Assembly: GCF_032452875.1 (NCBI RefSeq)
Contig: NC_083870.1
Location: forward strand, 2,914,001-2,978,000
DNA: 64,000 bases
From: Bos javanicus
Lineage: Eukaryota; Chordata; Mammalia; Artiodactyla; Bovidae
Direction of reading: 5' to 3'
Both the position numbers and the translations under genes were made by a program. Below the pieces are notes generated by a model. It made no database searches. It was not told where the DNA came from and saw nothing but the letters and a program-made list of their open reading frames with translations. This document shows, one piece after another, positions 55,425 through 64,000 of the stretch; position 1 is the stretch's first letter, and every line of letters begins with the position of its first letter.

Positions 55425-55770
55425 TGTTTTTATTGAAATATAGTTTATTGACAATGCTCTGCTAGTTTCAGGTATACAGTAAAGTGATACATATACTCTT
55501 TTTTTTAACATTCCCTCCCATTATAAGTTATTACCAGACAGTGAGTATCATTCCTTGTGCTATGTAGCAGGCCCTTGTTGTTTATGTATCTTATATATAG
55601 TAGTGTATATTTTAATCCCAAACTCCTAATTTATCTCACTACCCCTCCTTTGGTAACCATAAGTTTGTTTTCTATGTCTATGAGTCTATTTCTGTTTTGT
55701 AAACAAGCTTTTTTAAAATTTTACATGATAAAGTGATATCACAAGTGTGTAAATGATACATGATATTTGT
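55425..55770 (-). mobile_element. L1 3'-UTR fragment
   Basis: 'tattgaaatatagtttattg', 'ctagtttcaggtatacagta', 'tgctatgtagcaggcccttg', 'cccctcctttggtaaccata' is the minus-strand artiodactyl L1 3' end. Confidence 0.82.
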
Positions 55771-55800
55771 CCACTCCCTCACTTTCACCCCTTCCCTGAG

Positions 55801-56040
55801 TAGGAGTAGGCTACCCATTCCAGTACTCTTGAGCTTCCCTGGTGGCTCAGAGGGTAAAGCATCTGCCTGCAATGCGGGATACCCGGATTTGATCCCTGGG
55901 TCGGGAAGATCCTCTGGAGAAGGAAATGGCAACCCACTCCAGTATTCTTGCCTGGAGAATTCCACGGACGGAGGAGCCTGGTGGGCTACAGTCCACAGGG
56001 TCGCAAAGAGTCAGAAACAACTTCACTTTCACTTTCACTC
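55801..56040 (+). mobile_element. Dimeric Bov-tA SINE, left unit truncated
   Basis: Begins inside a monomer (GGCTACCCATTCCAGTACTC), joint CTTGAGCTTCCCTGG at about 55830, then a complete Bov-tA ending CTTTCACTTTCACT. Same joint as in 54432-54755. Confidence 0.92.
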
Positions 56041-56934
56041 TTAGCCCAGCAAAGCCCTAGACTGAAGAGTGGAGCTGAAGCCATCAAGGAAGAAGCCAGG
56101 CTGTAGGGATCCCCCCTGAGCCAATGGTGGATGAAAACATTTCAGGTGTTCCCTGGACCCAGGCTCAGAGGTCCACACCAGCTGGTTTTGACTCAGGACC
56201 CCTGGCCTCAAAAGGGCGGCTTCTCCAGGCTTTACCCTGGGCTTCATTGAAGCTCAGATGGCCAGTTGAGCAAGCTTCAGCCTCACAGCTGGTGGTGGCT
56301 TACAACGCCAGCTCTTCTGACACTGGCATTTCCAGCCCTTCCAACACTGGCATTTTCGCAGCCTTCTTCACATTGCCACACTGGAGCTGGGAAGGGCTAT
56401 TTGAGAGAGAAGCAGGGCCTTTCCTAGACCCAAGAAGTGTTTGATTCCCCAAGTGCTGTTTTCCTGTTTTTTCCATAAGCCTTCCCATGAATGCCGCTTC
56501 TCAGTTCTTTCCTCGTTGGGAAGGGCTCGCTGGCCTTCTCAGCCCCCTGCCTGTCTTTTTGCAGCAAGTCAGCTTAGCCTCAGCTGGGGCTCCTTATTAG
56601 GCAAGGGTTCCAGCTAATGGGCTCCCTTGGTTCTTCTGCAGCCCAGGGTGGAGTCTGGGAGAGGGGCGGGTGTCCCTAATGCCCTTTCTGCTGCCTCCTC
56701 CTGATTCAGGGCCACCCTCCTCCACCCCAGTACCCCCTCCCAGCTCCTCAACCCTGCCTTGGATTTCTCTGTTTCAGCCTCAGTGCCTCTGATGACTACA
56801 CTCCTGCTAGCTTCAGAACAGATATTAATACATTAATTTTGTCCTCTACATCCCTGCCCCTGGCACATGGGATCATCATATCACGCCTGCCCAAGCACAT
56901 GGTGAGAGGGAAGGGGCCCCAGGCTTAGAGCTGG
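56041..56934. other. Unique, GC-richer block
   Basis: No known repeat in most of it. 56320-56360 has a short CACTGGCATTTYC duplication. A 106-codon frame at 56124-56444 is unsupported. Confidence 0.4.
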
Positions 56935-57120
56935 GTGACTCAGGTGTGATCCCAGCTCTGCCTGGAATCTTGTTAATTGTATGGCCTTACTTGGGACATG
57001 TCATCTCCTAGCCTCTGTTTACTCACCTGAGAAAGGGGGAGGAAACTGAGACCTGCCTGACTCCCACAGCTCTTGTGAAAGTCAAATAAAATCATGTACT
57101 TAAAGGGGCCAATAAATAAT
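56935..57120 (+). repeat. MIR fragment
   Basis: 'gatcccagctctgcctggaa', 'ctagcctctgtttactcacc', 'tgtgaaagtcaaataaaatc', 'aaaggggccaataaataa' in forward MIR order. Confidence 0.72.
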
Positions 57121-57204
57121 ATTCCCATCCTCCCTTTTTGAGCTTAGTACTAGTTAAGAAAAAAGACAAAAATGAAGCAGTAAATTTTTAAAATCAGTTT
57201 ACGG

Positions 57205-57328
57205 TACTTCCCTGGCAGTCCAGTGATTAACACTCCATGCTTCCACTGCAGAGGGTGCAAGTTTGATCCTTGGTCAGGGAACTAAGATCCCACATGTCTC
57301 ACAGTGTGGCAAAAAAAAAAAAAACCAA
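57205..57328 (+). mobile_element. Short CHR-type SINE
   Basis: 'ggtacttccctggcagtcca', 'gtttgatccttggtcaggga', 'actaagatcccacatgtctc', A14 tail. Directly abuts the 3' end of a minus-strand L1. Confidence 0.9.
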
Positions 57329-57956
57329 AAACTTATTTTTAATTGGAGGATAATTGCTTTACAATGCTGTGTTAGTTTCTGCCATACATCAGCAGGAATC
57401 AGTCACAGATATACATACGTCCCCTCCCTCTTGAATCTCCCTCTCACCCCCCACCCCATTCGACGCCTCTAAGTTGTCAGCACTGGGTTTGAGCTCCCTG
57501 CATCATATAGCAAATTCTCGCTGGCTATTTCACATCCAGTAATGCGTGTGACTCAGTGTTGCTCTCTCAGTTCGTCCCGCCCTCTGTTTCCCCCGCTGTG
57601 TCCACAAGCCTGTTCCCCATGTCTGCATCTCCACTGCTGCCCTGCAAACACGTTCATCAGTTCCATCTTTACAGATTCCATATATATCTGTTAATAAACA
57701 ATCTTTTGTTTTTCTCTTCTGACTCACTCACTTCACTCTGTATAACAAGCTCTAGGTTCATCCACCTCATTAAAACTGACTCCAGTTCACTCCTTTAATG
57801 GCTGAGTAATATTCCACTGTATATATGTTCCACAACTTCTCTATCCGTTCATCTGTCGTTGGATGTCTAGGTTGCTTGCATGTCCTGGCTATTGTAAATA
57901 GTGCTGTTATTAACTCTGCACATGTATCGAAGTTCACAGGGTACGTGCATCTTTTT

Positions 57957-58167
57957 CTCTGTTGTTCATTTTTCTGTGTTGGGCCTTTGTTGTGGCATGT
58001 GAGACCTTCACTGTCTCGTGGGAGATCCTTCACTGCAGCATGCACGAGGCTCGTGTGAGCAAAGGCTTAGTCGCGTGTGAGATCTTAGTTTCCTGACCAG
58101 AGATCCAACCCATGTCCCTTGCATTACAAGGCAAATTCCTAACCACTCTACCACCAGGGAAGTCCCC
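57957..58167 (-). mobile_element. CHR-type SINE with TSD, inside L1
   Basis: 'cttagtttcctgaccagaga', 'caaattcctaaccactctac', ending 'ccaccagggaagtcccc' is the minus-strand head. TGCATCTTTTT is repeated at 57947 and 58169. The left part ('tgtggcatgtgagaccttca') is the longer CHR body. Confidence 0.87.
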
Positions 58168-58436
58168 ATGCATCTTTTTGAATTATGGTTTTCTCAGAGT
58201 AAATGCCCAGTAGTGTGTTTGCTGGATCATATGGTAGTTTTATTCCTAGTTTTTTAAGGAATGTCCGTACTGTTCTCCATAGTGGCTGTATCAATTTACA
58301 TTCACATCAACAGTGCAAGAGGGTTCCCTTTTCTCCACATTTTCTCCAGCATTTATTGTTTGTAGATTTTTTGATGATGACATTCTGACTGGTAGGAGGT
58401 GATACCTCATTGTAGTTTTGATTTGCATTTCTCTGG

Positions 58437-59270
58437 ATGAAGCACAAGCTGGAATCAAGATTGCTGGGAGAAATATCAATAACCTCAGATATGCAGATGA
58501 CACCACCCTTATGGCAGAAAGCAAAGAAGAACTAAAGAGCCTCTTGATGAAAGTGAAAGGAGAGTGAAAAAGTTGGCTTAAAACTCAACACTCAGAAAAC
58601 AAAGATCATGGCATCTGGTCCCATCACATCAAGGCAAATAGATGGGCCAACAGTGTAAACAGTGTCAGACTTTATTTTTTAGGGCTCCAAAATCACTACA
58701 GATGGTGACGGCAGCCATGAAATTAAAAAGATGCTTGCTCCTTGGAAGAAAAGCTATGACCAACCTAGACAGCATATTAAAAAGCAGAGACACTAACGTT
58801 GCCAACAAAGGTCCATCTAGTCAAAGCTATGGTTTTTCCAGTAATCATGTATAGATATGAGAATTGGACTATGAAGAAAGCTGAGCACCAAAGAATTGAT
58901 GCTTTTGAACTGTGGTGTTGGAGAAGACTCTTGAGAGTCCCTTGGACAGTGAGGCTATCCAATCAGTCCATCCTAAAGGAAATCAGTCATGAATATTCAT
59001 TGGAAGGACTGATGCTGAAGCTGAAACTCCAATACTTTGGCCACCTGATGCAAAGAACTGACTCCTTGAAAAGACCCTGATGCTGGGAAATATAGAAGGT
59101 GGGAGGAGAAGGGGACAACAGAAGATGAGATGGTTGGATGGCATCACCAACTCAATGGACGTGAGTTTGAGTAAACTCCAGGAGTTGGTGATGAACAGGG
59201 AGACCTGGTGTGCTGCAGTCCATGGGGTTGCAAAGAGTTGGACATGACTGAGCGACTGAACTGACTGAAT
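58437..59270 (+). mobile_element. BovB 3' fragment inside L1
   Basis: Starts GGATGAAGCACAAGCTGG just upstream of motif C (RYADDTTLMAES, about 58485). Hairpin GACTCTTGAGAGTC intact at about 58926. Ends CTGAACTGACTGA. L1 text is continuous across it ('gcatttctct' | 'aataataagcaatgttgagc'). Confidence 0.93.
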
Positions 59271-60328
59271 AATAAGCAATGTTGAGCATCTTTTCATGTG
59301 TTGGCTATCTGTATGTCTTCTTTGGAGAAATCTCTGTTTAGGTCTTCTGCACATTTTTTGCTTGGTTGTTTGCTTTTCTAGTATTGAGCTTTTTGAGCTG
59401 CTTGTATATTTTGGAGATAAATCCTTTGTTAGTTGCTTTATTTGCAATTATTTTCTCCCATTCTAAAGGCTGTCTTTTCATCTGGTTTATAGTTTCCTTT
59501 GGTTTCCTTAAGTTTAATTAGGTCCCACTTGTTTATTATTGGTTTTATTTTCTAGGAAATGGGTCAAAGAGGATCTTGCTGCAATTTATGTGAAAAAGCA
59601 TATTGCCTTTGTTTTCCTCTAAGAGTTTTATGGTATCTGGCCTTACATTTAGGTCTTTGATCCATTTTGAGCTTATCTTAGTGTATGGTGTTAGGAAATG
59701 TTCTCATTTCATTCTTTTACCTGTAGCTGTCTAATTTTCCCAGCACCACTTATTGAAGAGACTATCTTTTCACCATTGTATATTCTTGCCTCCTTTATCA
59801 AAGGTAAGGTGCCCATAGGTGTATGGGTTTATCTCTTGGCTTTCAGTCTTGTTCCATTGATCTATATTTGTGTTTTGTGCCAGTACCATACTGTCTTGAT
59901 GACTGTAGCTTTGTAGTATAGTCTGAAATCAGGAAGGTTGATTCCTCCAGCTCTTTTTCTTTCTCAAGTTTGCTTTGGCTATTTGGGGTCTTTTGTGTTT
60001 CCATACAAATTGTAAAATTTTTTGTTCTTGTTTGGTGAAAAATGTCATTGGTAATTTGAAAGGGATTGAATTGTATTTTAGATTGCTTTTGGCAGTATAG
60101 TCATTTTCACAGTATTGATTCTTCTAATCCAAAAATATGGTATATCTCTCCACCTGTGTGTCATCTTTGACTTCTTTCATCAGTGTCTTATAGTTTTCTG
60201 CATATAAGTCTTTTGTCTCCTTTGGTAGGTTTATTCCTAGGTATTTTATTCTTTTTATTGTAATAGTGAACAGGATGGTTTCCTTAATTTCTCTTTCTGA
60301 CTTTTTATTGTTAGTGTATAGAAATGCA

Positions 60329-60672
60329 GAGTACCTTCGACTGCAAGGAGATCCAATCAGTCCATCCTGAAAGAGATCAGCCCTGGGATTTCTTTGGAAG
60401 GAATGATGCTAAAGCTGAAACTCCAGTATTTTGGCCACCTCATGTGAAGAGTTGACTCATTGGAAAAGGCTCTGATGCTGGGAGGGATTGGGGGCAGGAG
60501 GAGAAGGGGACGACAGAGAATGAGATGGCTGGATGGCATCACTGACTTGATGGACGTGAGTCTGAGTGAACTCTTGGAGTTGGTGATGGACAGGGAGGCC
60601 TGGCGTGCTGCAATTCACAGGGTTGCAAAGAATCGGACACGACTGAGCGACTGAACTGAACTGAACTGGCTG
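60329..60672 (+). mobile_element. BovB 3' end, truncated at hairpin, 11-bp TSD
   Basis: Begins GAGTACCTTCGACTGCAAGG, the same BovB position as at 17429 and 47413. Ends (CTGAA)n. TSD ATAGAAATGCA at 60318-60328 and 60673-60683, within the L1. Young diagnostic group. Confidence 0.95.
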
Positions 60673-60700
60673 ATAGAAATGCAAGGGATTTCTGTGTGTT

Positions 60701-61139
60701 AATTTTTAAATTTTTTTAAATTTTAAGTTTTTTTAAATAAAATAAAACAAAATCAGTTCAATTGGTAGAGAACCTGGATTGAATTTGTGATCAGTGAAGC
60801 TAACAAATCCCTCCTGCATTCATGCATGGCACTTTGGGCCAAAGGATGTACCATTTTTAATTTCCAAGAATCACTTGGGAGACCCGAGGCAGGTGTGATT
60901 CTTATCTGTTACAGAAGAGGAGCTGAGGCCCAAAGAGGTTAGGAATCCTGCCTAAGCGCACACCACAAGCAAGTTGCACAGCTGGGTTCTGAACCCAAGT
61001 TAGTTGATTGCAAAGCCCAGGTTCTTACTACCAGCTCACAGGGGAGACACTTTCTTGCCACTGGAAGCAGAGGCACTGGATAATGATCTTGACCAATGGG
61101 TAATGTGTCCAGTTTTCAGGGCAATTTCTCATGCATTAT
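60701..61139. other. AT-rich start, then MIR
   Basis: 60701-60750 is A/T-rich. 60885-61040 is reverse MIR ('gaggagctgaggcccaaaga', 'gcacagctgggttctgaacc'). No gene. Confidence 0.6.
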
Positions 61140-61800
61140 CTCATTTTATTCATTCAACTATTTAACAAATATGTGTTGAGCATACCTGTATGCTGGACAA
61201 TCGGCTGAGGGTATGGCAAGAAGCAACCCAAAGTCCCTGCCCACAAAAAGCATACATTCTAGTGAAGAGACAGACCTCAAAGAATTATCCATAGAAAGAA
61301 AGACAGGTAGGTAGATCTAGGCCTAGCCATAGACAATCTCAATGAAAACACGGAATCAGGATTAAAGGATAGACAGAGAGTCTAGGATGGCAGCTCTGAG
61401 TGTCACATGCAGTAAAGACTCAAAGTAAGTGAGAGAATGTGAGCATCAGAGGAAGGGCATTCCAGGCAGAAGGAACAGCCAATGCAAATTTCTCGAGAAG
61501 GCAGTAGTACAGTGATCAAGGACTAGTAATAGGACACTGTGACTGCAAAAGAGCAAGAAGGAGGGTGGTAGGAGGTGAGGTCTTACAGCTGGGGAGGTGG
61601 AGAAGGGAACATGTAGCCTTACTAGTCACAAGAAACACTCTGGATGTTTTTTCTTAAATGTGTTGGAATCTGGGAGATTATGGAGGGATTATGGGCCAAG
61701 TGAGTGGCTTGATTTGATTTAAATTCTTAAAACCACAACTGCAGCTGTTATGGTGAGAACAGGTTCTAAAGGGTAAGAAGTAAGAATGGAAGCAGAATCA
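61140..61800 (+). repeat. Ancient unassigned repeat
   Basis: 'tatgtgttgagcatacctgt', 'aaaaagcatacattctagtg', 'gaagggcattccaggcagaa', 'gtgagtggcttgatttgatt'. Same group as at 38.4 kb; class not determined. Confidence 0.5.
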
Positions 61801-62814
61801 TAGTCCACTTATAAAACTAGAATATTCCATCTGACAAATGAGATTGGAGATGCTGGGAAGTGTTTGGATTCTAAATCTATTGCAAAGGTGGAATCAACAG
61901 GACTGGGATTCTCACAACTCACTTGTGAAGGCAACAGGGTGGGTTTTATCTGAACAAGCAGAAAAGGAACCCAAAGCCTAGAGCAGGGAAGGGAGGATGA
62001 GTGTGCACACAGGAAGTGACGGGTTCATGAGAGCTGAGCCCCCCCTGGAAGCAGCTCCCTGACCCCGCCAGGGACCTCTGCATCAGAGGTATCAGAGCAA
62101 CCACGATGTCCCTCTGGAAGCCCAGTAACCAGCCTCAGGCTGTCCTTGGTCCCCATCCCTCCCCCATTAAGCTGGTAGGCCAGATGCACCATCTAATGCT
62201 TGCTGCGTATTTTTCAAGTGACATTTCCTCAACAGTGAAAACGCCGCATGCCACGTTAATGCAAGATGATAGAGCAAAGGCCCAAGGCTGGGGGAGGCGC
62301 TTCAGTGCCCTCACAGTCCGGGAGCCACACTATGTGTCACACCAACAAGCTGGTGATGCTTCATTTCAACTCATGTTTCTGAGCATTTGCTTGCCAAGTG
62401 TTGGCTGGGGGACACTGTGCTTGTAGCCTGGTGGTAGCAAGAGAGGTTGGGGGACACAGGAGAAAGAGCAAAGGATGACTCCAGGAGTAAGGGAAAGGGC
62501 CAAGAAGAGAGTGCCCTGAACAGGACTAGGGGGACAACAGTGTGTGGGCAGAGGCACCCAGGTGTGCAGAGGCTTGGGCCCCAAGAGTCCTGTGCAGGGG
62601 GGCTCTGTGGAGCCTGAACAGTGGGAGCAGAAACAACTCATTCTTCCTGAGCAATGTTCCAGGCAAGCCCTGCACAAAGAGCTTAAAGGTCGCTTGGTCC
62701 TCCCTACAGTAGGAAGCAGCCCCATTGTAAGGGGTGAGGAAATAGGCTCAGAGAGTTTAAGTGACTTGACCAACCAAGATTACTTACTAAAAAGTAAAAT
62801 TTAAATTTAAAAAA
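61801..62814. other. Unique block with a MIR at the right
   Basis: 62705-62795 is reverse MIR ('tgaggaaataggctcagaga', 'taagtgacttgaccaac'). 62030-62680 is GC-richer and unique. Open frames of up to 135 codons on opposite strands overlap and show no domain. Confidence 0.45.
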
Positions 62815-62865
62815 AAAATTTATTGAAGTGTAACACACATACAGAAAAGAGTACAAATCCTAAAT

Positions 62866-63190
62866 GTTACAAAACAGAAAAAACAGACTCACAGACTTCG
62901 AAAACAAATTTATGGTTAGCAAAGGGGAAAATGGGAGGGGGGATAAATCAGGAGTTTGGGATTAACATACATACACTACTATATTTAAAATAAATAACCA
63001 AAATGGACATACTATAAAGCACAGGGAACTCTACTCGATATTCTGTAATAAGCTAGATGGGAAAAAGAATTTGAAAAAGAATAGATATTTGTATATGTAT
63101 AACTGAATCACTTTGCTATACACCTGAAACTAACACATTGTAAATCAACTATGCTCCAATATAAAATTAAAAATTAAATTAAAAAATTTA
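62866..63190 (+). mobile_element. Artiodactyl L1 3' end
   Basis: 'cagactcacagacttcgaaa', 'gttagcaaaggggaaaatgg', 'aaagcacagggaactctact', 'cactttgctatacacctgaa', 'ctaacacattgtaaatcaac', then an A-rich tail. Confidence 0.82.
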
Positions 63191-63241
63191 AAAACTTGTT
63201 GAAGAATAACACAATTTGAAAAGATTACAAATCCTAAGTAT

Positions 63242-63510
63242 GCTGCTGCTGCTGCTAAGTCGCTTCAGTCGTCTCCGACTCTGTGCGACCCCATAGACGG
63301 CAGCCCACCAGGCTCCCCCGTCCCTGGAATTCTCCAGGCAAGAACACTGGAGTGGGTTGCCATTTCCTTCTCCAACGCATGAAACTGAAAGTGAAGTCGC
63401 TCAGTCATGTCCGACTCCTAGCGACCCCATGGACTGCAGCCTACCAGGCTCCTCCATCCATGGGATTCTCCAGGCAAGAGTACTGGAGTGGGGTGCCATT
63501 GCCTTCTCCG
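63242..63510 (-). mobile_element. BOV-A2 dimeric SINE with 12-bp TSD
   Basis: Full minus-strand dimer, little diverged. TSD AATCCTAAGTAT at 63230-63241 and 63511-63522. The linker is shortened (GCATGAAACTGAAAGTGAAG). Confidence 0.95.
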
Positions 63511-63700
63511 AATCCTAAGTATATAGGTAGATAAATCATCACAAAGAGACTACACCCAAGTTACCACCAGTCAGGTCAAGAAACCAAATCTCACCCTTCT
63601 GAAGTCCCTCTCCAGCCCCTTCCCCAAACTTTCCTTTCCCTTCTTCCCAAAGGTAAGCACTCTGCTGACTTCTGACTCCACAGATTCATTTTCAGAGTTG

Positions 63701-64000
63701 AGATTTACACCCAGGTTCGTGGGAATCCCGAGGCCAGGGTTTTTAGTGGCTGCAGGCATACGCAGAAGGACTTTCCCGGTCTGGCTGGGTCTGTACACCA
63801 TCACCAGGACTGTTTTCCTCAGCCACATCCCATCCTGTGCCAATCTTCTTGCAGGGTCATTGGTGTCACCAGAGGACAGGGGACAGCTCCCACACGTTGT
63901 TTTTAAAATAGACTCTGGTGGCAAAAAAAAAAACAAGCTGAGAATCCCCACAGGGGCTGGGGCAGAAAAATAACTATGGTGAGTGTGTTCCTTGATGGGA
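63701..64000. other. Unassigned window end
   Basis: No gene recognised. A short A run at 63921-63931. Overlapping open frames on both strands (63571-63973) have no recognisable domain. Confidence 0.4.

Larger units (their letters stand above)
57329..60700 (-). mobile_element. Ruminant L1 3' part, split by three insertions
   Basis: Minus-strand L1 from the 3' end ('aattggaggataattgcttt', 'cccctccctcttgaatctcc') through ORF2 C-terminal sequence (CKQPRHPTTDERIEKLW, VEYYSAIK near 57810-57890) to upstream ORF2 text ('gtgtatagaaatgcaaggg' across 60318-60690). About 2 kb of L1 once the inner SINE and two BovB copies are removed. Frames are broken; dead. Confidence 0.88.
62815..63700 (-). mobile_element. 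Old L1M-type 3' end, split
   Basis: 62815-62865 ('tttattgaagtgtaacacac', 'agagtacaaatcctaa') and 63195-63700 ('gagactacacccaagttacc', 'ccaaaggtaagcactctgct') read as minus-strand L1M 3'-UTR. A similar ~48-bp segment occurs on both sides of the inner L1. Confidence 0.6.

Noticed and set aside
1..64000. A coordinated novel gene system
   Set aside because: No operon-like or clustered genes exist here. Every long coding-like signal traces to BovB, L1, SINE or low-complexity DNA.

Overview
This window looks like nuclear DNA of a ruminant, almost certainly a bovid (cattle, sheep, goat or a close relative). The evidence is its mobile-element set: at least fourteen insertions of the RTE-type LINE BovB, many BOV-A/BOV-A2 SINEs built from BovB ends with (AGC)n tails, many tRNA-derived Bov-tA SINEs, cetartiodactyl CHR-type SINEs and ruminant-type L1 3' ends. 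I cannot tell the species apart from sequence alone. I recognise no host protein-coding exon, rRNA, functional tRNA gene or CRISPR array. It reads as an intergenic or deep-intronic stretch, and nearly all longer open frames are translations of BovB, L1 or SINE sequence.

Layout. 1-2.4 kb: unique DNA with a MIR and three BOV-A copies. 2.5-6 kb: a 5'-truncated BovB, then a BovB with a 5' inversion inside a MIR. 6.6-7.8 kb: an ERVL-MaLR relic. 8-12 kb: L2, MIR, Bov-tA and a BovB inside an old L1. 12.5-13.2 kb: a polypyrimidine degenerate tandem repeat. 13.2-16.3 kb: an old L1 carrying a younger L1 tip, a Tigger transposon and a BovB. 17.4-22.5 kb: BovB inside an L1M-type element, then a ruminant L1 end. 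23.1-27 kb: a nearly complete but dead BovB split by a younger L1. 28.5-35.2 kb: nested SINE clusters and two BovB copies. 35.2-47 kb: the least repeat-dense part, the best place to look for conserved non-coding DNA. 47.4-56 kb: BovB tail fragments, a solo LTR, an MLT1 with a Bov-tA inside, hAT fossils and dimeric Bov-tA copies. 57.3-60.7 kb: an L1 split by one SINE and two BovB copies. 60.7-64 kb: MIRs, an ancient repeat and L1 remnants with a BOV-A2.

Nothing here works together as a pathway. What the window does give is a readable record of retrotransposition. Many insertions keep target-site duplications (TSDs), so their order can be read from nesting: MIR, L2, L1M and MaLR first, then BovB and L1, then Bov-tA, CHR and BOV-A2. 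The most interesting signals are mechanistic. (1) Three independent BovB copies are 5'-truncated within about three bases of each other at the foot of a conserved hairpin, and a fourth copy has an inverted duplication at the same hairpin. (2) A BovB 5' inversion has a junction that loses no template and a 5-nt target/template microhomology, as twin priming predicts. (3) A roughly 76-bp block from 27.2 kb recurs inside an L1 tail at 21.9 kb. (4) Two dimeric Bov-tA copies share the same monomer junction. By my own boundaries BovB sequence is about 13.5 kb, roughly a fifth of the window. Family names are from memory; boundaries of old repeats are approximate.
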